A stretch of 64,000 bases of DNA. Source: Alkalibacterium putridalgicola. Lineage in GTDB: Bacteria; Bacillota; Bacilli; Lactobacillales; Carnobacteriaceae_A. Location of the stretch: positions 124,001 through 188,000 of the forward strand of contig NZ_FOBL01000001.1 in assembly GCF_900109825.1 (NCBI RefSeq), written 5' to 3'. Positions 59,556 through 64,000 of the stretch are shown here, one piece after another. Each line of letters begins with the position of its first letter. The stretch's first letter is position 1. A model generated the notes under the pieces. The model made no database searches, was not told where the DNA came from, and was given only the letters and a program-made list of their open reading frames with translations. Position numbers and translations under genes: made by a program.

Positions 59556-60449
59556 TTACACTTCATCTGTCCAATCTGTTTCATGCGCAGGAAAATATTT
59601 ATGCATCGAAAATCCGCGTCCCAGCACTTCACTGGCCGGCATGGCAACGACAAAGGCATCAGGATCGGCTTTTATGACTGCCTCTTTCAGGAGCGTGAAT
59701 TCTCTTTCCTGTATAACAGCCATCAGCATATCTTTGTCTGTATTGCCATATCCTCCGCGTATCCCAAGATTCGTGACTCCACGTTCCATGGTATGCAGGA
59801 TTTCCTGTCTGATGTCTTCTGGATTGTCTGAGATGATGAAGACATTTTTATTTCTATTGAAGCCAAGCTGGACCATGTCGATCGTTCTGGAAACGATGTA
59901 CAAGGCTATCAGTGAAAACATCACTGTTTCGACATCAAAGACCAGCAAGGCTATAAGGATGACAACACCGTCCACCATTATAGTGCTAAGTCCCAGCTGG
60001 AGGTGGAGGTACTGATATAAAATTTGTACTATGATACTCGTTCCGCCAGTCGACGATTTTGCCCGAAAAACGATACCGAGACCTAAACCGGTAATACCGC
60101 CGCCAAACAAAGCTGCCAGAAGCGGCTCTCTAGTGATAGGATCCCAATCTCCAATGAACATCAGGAAAAAGGGAATCAGCAGGCTGCCCAGGATCGTTTT
60201 ATATCCCGCTTCTTTCCCCAGCAGTAAAAAGCACAGGATCAGTAGAGGAATATTAAGTGCATACTGGAACATCGCCGGATCCCAGCCGAACGTGGCATTC
60301 GCTGCAATGGATAAGCCGGAAACACCACCTGAGACTATATTATTAGGTAATAAAAACACCTGAAAAGACACAGCCGCTAAAAATGATCCGAAAATGATAT
60401 AGACATAGTCCACCGCGCTTAATGTATATTTTTTTGCTACTCGTAACAT
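59556..60449 (-). CDS. YitT family membrane protein (DUF161/DUF2179)
   Basis: Membrane protein of unknown transport role. The 297 residues have five or six N-terminal helices with the family segments LPNNIVSGGVSGLSI and FRAKSSTGGTSIIVQIL, and a C-terminal cytoplasmic DUF2179 domain (about 205-285) with VFIISDNPEDIRQEIL and AFVVAMPASEVLGRGF. ATG at 60449 follows GGAGGATATTAA. Monocistronic; divergent from the diacylglycerol-kinase-family gene. Confidence 0.9.
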   Translation of the reverse strand: MLRVAKKYTLSAVDYVYIIFGSFLAAVSFQVFLLPNNIVSGGVSGLSIAANATFGWDPAMFQYALNIPLLILCFLLLGKEAGYKTILGSLLIPFFLMFIGDWDPITREPLLAALFGGGITGLGLGIVFRAKSSTGGTSIIVQILYQYLHLQLGLSTIMVDGVVILIALLVFDVETVMFSLIALYIVSRTIDMVQLGFNRNKNVFIISDNPEDIRQEILHTMERGVTNLGIRGGYGNTDKDMLMAVIQEREFTLLKEAVIKADPDAFVVAMPASEVLGRGFSMHKYFPAHETDWTDEV

Positions 60450-60490
60450 TTAATATCCTCCTTTTAAATCGCTATTAGTCAACTCGAAAC

Positions 60491-60520
60491 ATTCTAACAC
60501 TTTAAGTGTCACAATGACAA
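60491..60520 (-). promoter_or_regulatory. yitT-type gene promoter with a palindrome in its spacer
   Basis: Minus-strand TTGTCA (60515-60520), 18-bp spacer, TAGAAT (60491-60496). The spacer contains ACACTTTAAGTGT (60497-60509), a 13-bp perfect inverted repeat with one central base, a candidate operator. Confidence 0.6.
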
Positions 60521-60614
60521 GGACAAGTTCTGTTTCTGTGTATTTACTAAGATTATCTTTCTTTTCTATATATTTCACGTATACTATGGTTATAAAACAA
60601 GAATTGGTGATTAC

Positions 60615-61523
60615 GTGAAGAATAAACATTTGATTTTTATCGTGAACGAATTTTCCAGAAACGGGAAAAAAACAACGCACCAGATCCGACAGGTCATGCA
60701 GCGTTCTAATAGTACCTACGAAATACATATCACCCAATACCCCAAGCATGCCACTGTACTCGCTGAACATTTAGCAGACAAGGTAGAAAATGACACGTTG
60801 ATCGTTGCTGTGGGAGGCGATGGCACGTTAAATGAAGCTGTGCAGGGATTGCTGAATGTTGACGCTCCTATTCCTTTGGCCTATATAGCTACGGGATCCG
60901 GCAACGATTTTGCCCGGTCGCTTGGACTGCCATTAACGATCGAAGCCTCAGTTAAAAATATACTCGATACCGATTCCCCTACCTATCTGGATGTACTGAT
61001 CGGTACATCGGACTATTCAAATATTGTTGCTGTAAACAGCATAGGCTTTGGACTGGATGGCATGGTTATCAATAAAATAGACAAGACGAAAAACAAGCAG
61101 ACCATCGGAAAGTTCTCTTATCTCGCTTCCGTTCTCTCTGCCTATTTTTCCCAGAAAGCCTTCCCGCTGAAGCTGGTGACTGATAAACAGAATTATATTT
61201 ATGGTGAATCCCTACTTATCGTATGTACAAATAACAAATTTTTTGGAGGAGGCATTCCTATTCATCCGGAGGCTGTTGCAACTGACGGCATGATCGATTT
61301 GGTTATTGCTGAAAAAGTGAGCTTTAAAGAGCTTCTCAGTATTCTTTTTTCGATCCTGACAACTCAGAGTCATCTGAAGCATCCCAAGCTGCATAGTCAT
61401 CGAGTTGCTTCCTGCAGCTTCACGCTGTACACTCCCCAGTATGGTCAGCGTGACGGCGAGCTTATAGAGAAAAACATACAAAACATGTCGGTCCGAACAG
61501 TCAAACGGCCATTCTGGATATAA
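60615..61523 (+). CDS. Diacylglycerol/lipid kinase family protein (DagK/YegS type)
   Basis: Soluble lipid kinase; in Gram-positives this family phosphorylates diacylglycerol for return into phospholipid synthesis. The 302 residues have the start IFIVNEFSRNGKK, the catalytic VAVGGDGTLNEAVQGL (about 64-79), YIATGSGNDFARSLGLP and the C-terminal domain with FFGGGIPIHPEAVATDGMID. Start is GTG at 60615 with a weak ribosome-binding site. Whether it is DgkB itself cannot be decided from sequence. Confidence 0.87.
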   Translation: MKNKHLIFIVNEFSRNGKKTTHQIRQVMQRSNSTYEIHITQYPKHATVLAEHLADKVENDTLIVAVGGDGTLNEAVQGLLNVDAPIPLAYIATGSGNDFARSLGLPLTIEASVKNILDTDSPTYLDVLIGTSDYSNIVAVNSIGFGLDGMVINKIDKTKNKQTIGKFSYLASVLSAYFSQKAFPLKLVTDKQNYIYGESLLIVCTNNKFFGGGIPIHPEAVATDGMIDLVIAEKVSFKELLSILFSILTTQSHLKHPKLHSHRVASCSFTLYTPQYGQRDGELIEKNIQNMSVRTVKRPFWI

Positions 61524-61529
61524 AACGCA

Positions 61530-61560
61530 AGAAGCGATCTCAGTTTATGAGGTCGCTTCT
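61530..61560. terminator. Bidirectional terminator between the lipid-kinase gene and recD2
   Basis: AGAAGCGATCTCA (61530-61542) pairs with TGAGGTCGCTTCT (61548-61560) with one G-U pair and a 5-base loop. It sits between two convergent genes; the T-run is short. Confidence 0.75.
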
Positions 61561-63966
61561 TTAAGGTTTGATACCTTCCATGCCGATCATCGGATCCACT
61601 GCATCAGTTTCAACATCTGAAGGCGTCAGGACATAGTCGGCTCTTGACTGAGGTGTTTCTATTTTCTTTCTCTTGATTTCCAGAACCGGGTTCTCTTCTT
61701 TTGAACTGGTACTGATCCGACTGGCTAATGAGGTCAGCCGTTCCGTTGTATTTTCAGAAACGCTCTTCAGAAATGCATTCTGTTCTCCGCATAAAAGCAA
61801 TGTCTGACTGGCACGTGTGATGGCAGTATAAATGATATCCTTTTTGAGCATACGGCCATACCCGTATACGATAGGCAGAATGACCATCGGATATTCACTG
61901 CCTTGAGACTTATGGATAGAGCAGCAGTATGAGAGTGTGATTTTATTCCACTCATTTCTCAGATAGTTGACTTCATTACCGTCAAAATCTATGACCAGTT
62001 CTTCCACATTGTTTTCTGATTCTTTCTTTGAGACGATCCCGGTAATGATTCCCATATCTCCGTTGAAAACATTGCGCTCGGGCTCATTGATGAGCTGCAG
62101 AACTTTATCTCCTATACGGTAGTTTTTATCCATGAATTCGACTTCTTTGGTTTTTTCTTTTTTAGGATTGAAAAGATCCTGAAGATTTTTATTCAGCCGA
62201 TCGATCCCGGCACTGCCTTTGTATATCGGGGCCAGCACCTGGATATCCTGAGCTGTGTACCCTTTTTCGATCGCTTTTGAAACTAATAATGACACGATAT
62301 CGACGACCTGATTCGTCCCGCACGGAAAGAAATTCCGGTCATTTTTCTTTGAAGTGAAATCATCGGGTATATCGCCTCTTTTAATTTCATGGGCCAGCGA
62401 GACGATCGATGAGCCGTCATTCTGGCGATAGATCTCAGTGAGTTCTTTTTTCTCGATTTCTTCACTCGCAATCAAATCTCTGAGGACCTGACCTGGCCCC
62501 ACTGAAGGCAGCTGGTCTTTATCTCCGACCATGATGACTTTCATATTATCTGGGACAGCTTTCAAGAGCTGATAAGCTAACCAGGTGTCGACCATCGACA
62601 TCTCATCAATGATCAGGAGGGAACCTTTCAGCATCCGATCAGATTCCTGAAGCGGATCATCATCGGAACCCGTCAAGCCAAGAAGTCGATGAATGGTGCT
62701 TGATGGCAGTCCGGTCGTTTCTTTCATTCGTTTAGCTGCACGTCCAGTCGGTGCAGCCAGCAGGACAGGGAAAGAGTCATTGGGATAGTCTGCCGGATCC
62801 AGGCTGATATCTTCCAGTTCAGCATAAATGGATACGATGACTTCAAGGACCGTCGTCTTCCCTGTTCCAGGCCCTCCGGTCAGCAGGAATACCGGTGACG
62901 TTAAAGCTTTTTTTATCGCTTCTTTCTGAGACGATCCGAAAGAAATACCCCGACGCTTTTCAAACTGCTTTATTTTTTTGTTTATGGCAGCTTCTTTTAC
63001 AGTTTCTTTTTCAGCATTTATCTTCAACCGCTCTAGCGCATTGGCTATCCCCCACTCTGAAGCATACAGTGAAGGCAGGTAAAAGGCATCTTCCTCCTGG
63101 ATGATGCTTTGAGAATCGACTAGTTCAATAATATTCTCAGCAATCAGATCCGGATCTATGATAAATGGCCGGCTTTTTTCCAGTACAGCGATGCTGTTAT
63201 TCAATAAAAATTCTGCTTCTACATAAGTATCGCCGGATTTCATGGTCTGTTCTTCAAGCGTATAAACGATGCCTGCTTTCACTCGTTCAGGTGCATCACC
63301 AACGATCCCGATCTCCTCAGCTACTGCATCCGCCCGGCTGAAACCGATACCCTCGATTTCTTCGATCAGCCGGTATGGATTTGACTGAATGACAGAGAGT
63401 GTGTCCCCTTCGAAGCGCTGATATATCTTGTAAGCCAGTTTATTGGATATCCCGTAATTATTTAAGGCTATGATGACTTTCTGCATCCCCTGTTCTTTGT
63501 CCAGAACAGAAAGGATCATTTCTTTTTTTGATTCATTCAATCCAGGGATGCTGTCCAGCACCTTTTCATCATCAAGGATCATATCAATACAGTTCAGACC
63601 TAAAGTATCCACTATTTTTTCAGCAGACTTCTTTCCGATTCCTCTAAAGCGTGGACTGGAAAGATAGGTTACGATTGCTTCTTCAGTAGAGGGTTTTTCT
63701 TTGATATATTTTGAAGACTGAAACTGTAGTCCGTATTTCGGATGATCCGTCCACTTTCCAAAGAACTTGTAACTGTCCCCTTCTTGGATCTGACCAAAGT
63801 TACCTGTGACCACAGTCTGTGTCTCATCTACTTTTGTGTTCGTTGAATCGATCTTGACAAGCATCACTTTATAATAATTAGAAGGACTGGAGAAATATAC
63901 CGCGGCTATTTCACCACTGATATACTCTTCTGAACCCATTTCGTTTGAAAAATCAAGCTGCTGCAT
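61561..63966 (-). CDS. recD2: ATP-dependent helicase RecD2
   Basis: 5'-to-3' DNA helicase of the RecD2/YrrC group, not part of a RecBCD complex, important in mismatch or fork repair. The 801 residues have the long N-terminal OB/helix-hairpin-helix region (FRGIGKKSAEKIVDTL), Walker A GGPGTGKTT at 363-371, LLIIDEMSMVD, VGDKDQLPSVGPGQVL and the C-terminal IHKSQGSEYPMVILP. ATG at 63966 follows AAGGAGG. The remaining 34 bases of the window hold only its ribosome-binding site. Confidence 0.95.
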   Translation of the reverse strand: MQQLDFSNEMGSEEYISGEIAAVYFSSPSNYYKVMLVKIDSTNTKVDETQTVVTGNFGQIQEGDSYKFFGKWTDHPKYGLQFQSSKYIKEKPSTEEAIVTYLSSPRFRGIGKKSAEKIVDTLGLNCIDMILDDEKVLDSIPGLNESKKEMILSVLDKEQGMQKVIIALNNYGISNKLAYKIYQRFEGDTLSVIQSNPYRLIEEIEGIGFSRADAVAEEIGIVGDAPERVKAGIVYTLEEQTMKSGDTYVEAEFLLNNSIAVLEKSRPFIIDPDLIAENIIELVDSQSIIQEEDAFYLPSLYASEWGIANALERLKINAEKETVKEAAINKKIKQFEKRRGISFGSSQKEAIKKALTSPVFLLTGGPGTGKTTVLEVIVSIYAELEDISLDPADYPNDSFPVLLAAPTGRAAKRMKETTGLPSSTIHRLLGLTGSDDDPLQESDRMLKGSLLIIDEMSMVDTWLAYQLLKAVPDNMKVIMVGDKDQLPSVGPGQVLRDLIASEEIEKKELTEIYRQNDGSSIVSLAHEIKRGDIPDDFTSKKNDRNFFPCGTNQVVDIVSLLVSKAIEKGYTAQDIQVLAPIYKGSAGIDRLNKNLQDLFNPKKEKTKEVEFMDKNYRIGDKVLQLINEPERNVFNGDMGIITGIVSKKESENNVEELVIDFDGNEVNYLRNEWNKITLSYCCSIHKSQGSEYPMVILPIVYGYGRMLKKDIIYTAITRASQTLLLCGEQNAFLKSVSENTTERLTSLASRISTSSKEENPVLEIKRKKIETPQSRADYVLTPSDVETDAVDPMIGMEGIKP

Positions 63967-64000
63967 GAGACGTCCTCCTTCCTTGAATAGTTTATCTAAT

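Overview
The window is ordinary, gene-dense chromosome of a low-GC Gram-positive bacterium of the order Lactobacillales. The evidence is paired RNase J1/J2 genes, IreB, LiaFSR, the ylb-type cluster (ylbG, rsmD, coaD, ylbL/sepM), an ECF-type ThiT under a TPP riboswitch, an alaS T-box, and a V-type ATPase operon of the Enterococcus hirae ntp kind whose c-ring subunit keeps the Na+-site residues. I would place it near Carnobacteriaceae/Enterococcaceae, possibly a salt- or alkali-tolerant genus. That placement is inference from gene content. No prophage, insertion sequence, CRISPR array or rRNA was seen. Most genes lie on the minus strand. The plus-strand genes are the SOS-type small gene at 16957, birA, def, rnjA and a diacylglycerol-kinase-family gene.

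Layout. 1-5564: end of the priA-fmt region (fmt is cut by the window edge), coaBC, rpoZ and gmk, i.e. gmk-rpoZ-coaBC-priA-fmt in transcription order. 5653-7017: a patatin-like lipase. 7177-15894: the nine-gene ntp operon F-I-K-E-C-G-A-B-D, with a strong promoter, a 16-bp perfect palindrome touching the -35 box, and a leader hairpin ending in a T-run (attenuator or riboswitch candidate). 15934-23372: degV, a small gene with two LexA-like boxes, cls, thiT with its TPP riboswitch, rnjB, birA and a TraX-family gene. 23518-32948: rpsO-pnp, uvrB, rpsT, holA, comEC, comEA. 33178-37886: sepM, coaD, rsmD, ylbG, ylaN, typA. 38082-43914: an inositol-monophosphatase-family gene and the pdhABCD operon. 44360-50102: def, a DUF1576 membrane protein with an internal duplication, an unrecognised 47-residue gene missed by ordinary length cut-offs, tRNA-Ala(GGC), a Cof-type HAD phosphatase and rnjA. 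50156-55161: liaFSR, greA, udk, mltG. 55396-63966: alaS-ireB-ruvX-DUF1292, yitT, a lipid/diacylglycerol kinase and recD2.

How the parts work together. The ntp complex probably exports Na+ and would be the main ion-stress function here. LiaFSR, cardiolipin synthase, MltG and IreB belong to envelope maintenance and stress. PriA, UvrB, RecD2, RuvX, HolA and the LexA-boxed gene belong to replication and repair. ComEA/ComEC import DNA. RNase J1/J2, PNPase and the ribosomal proteins belong to RNA metabolism.

No clear new multi-gene system is visible. The signals most worth a second look are the regulatory architecture in front of ntpF, the SOS-type control of the YolD-like gene, the 47-residue gene, and the two-fold repeat of the DUF1576 protein.
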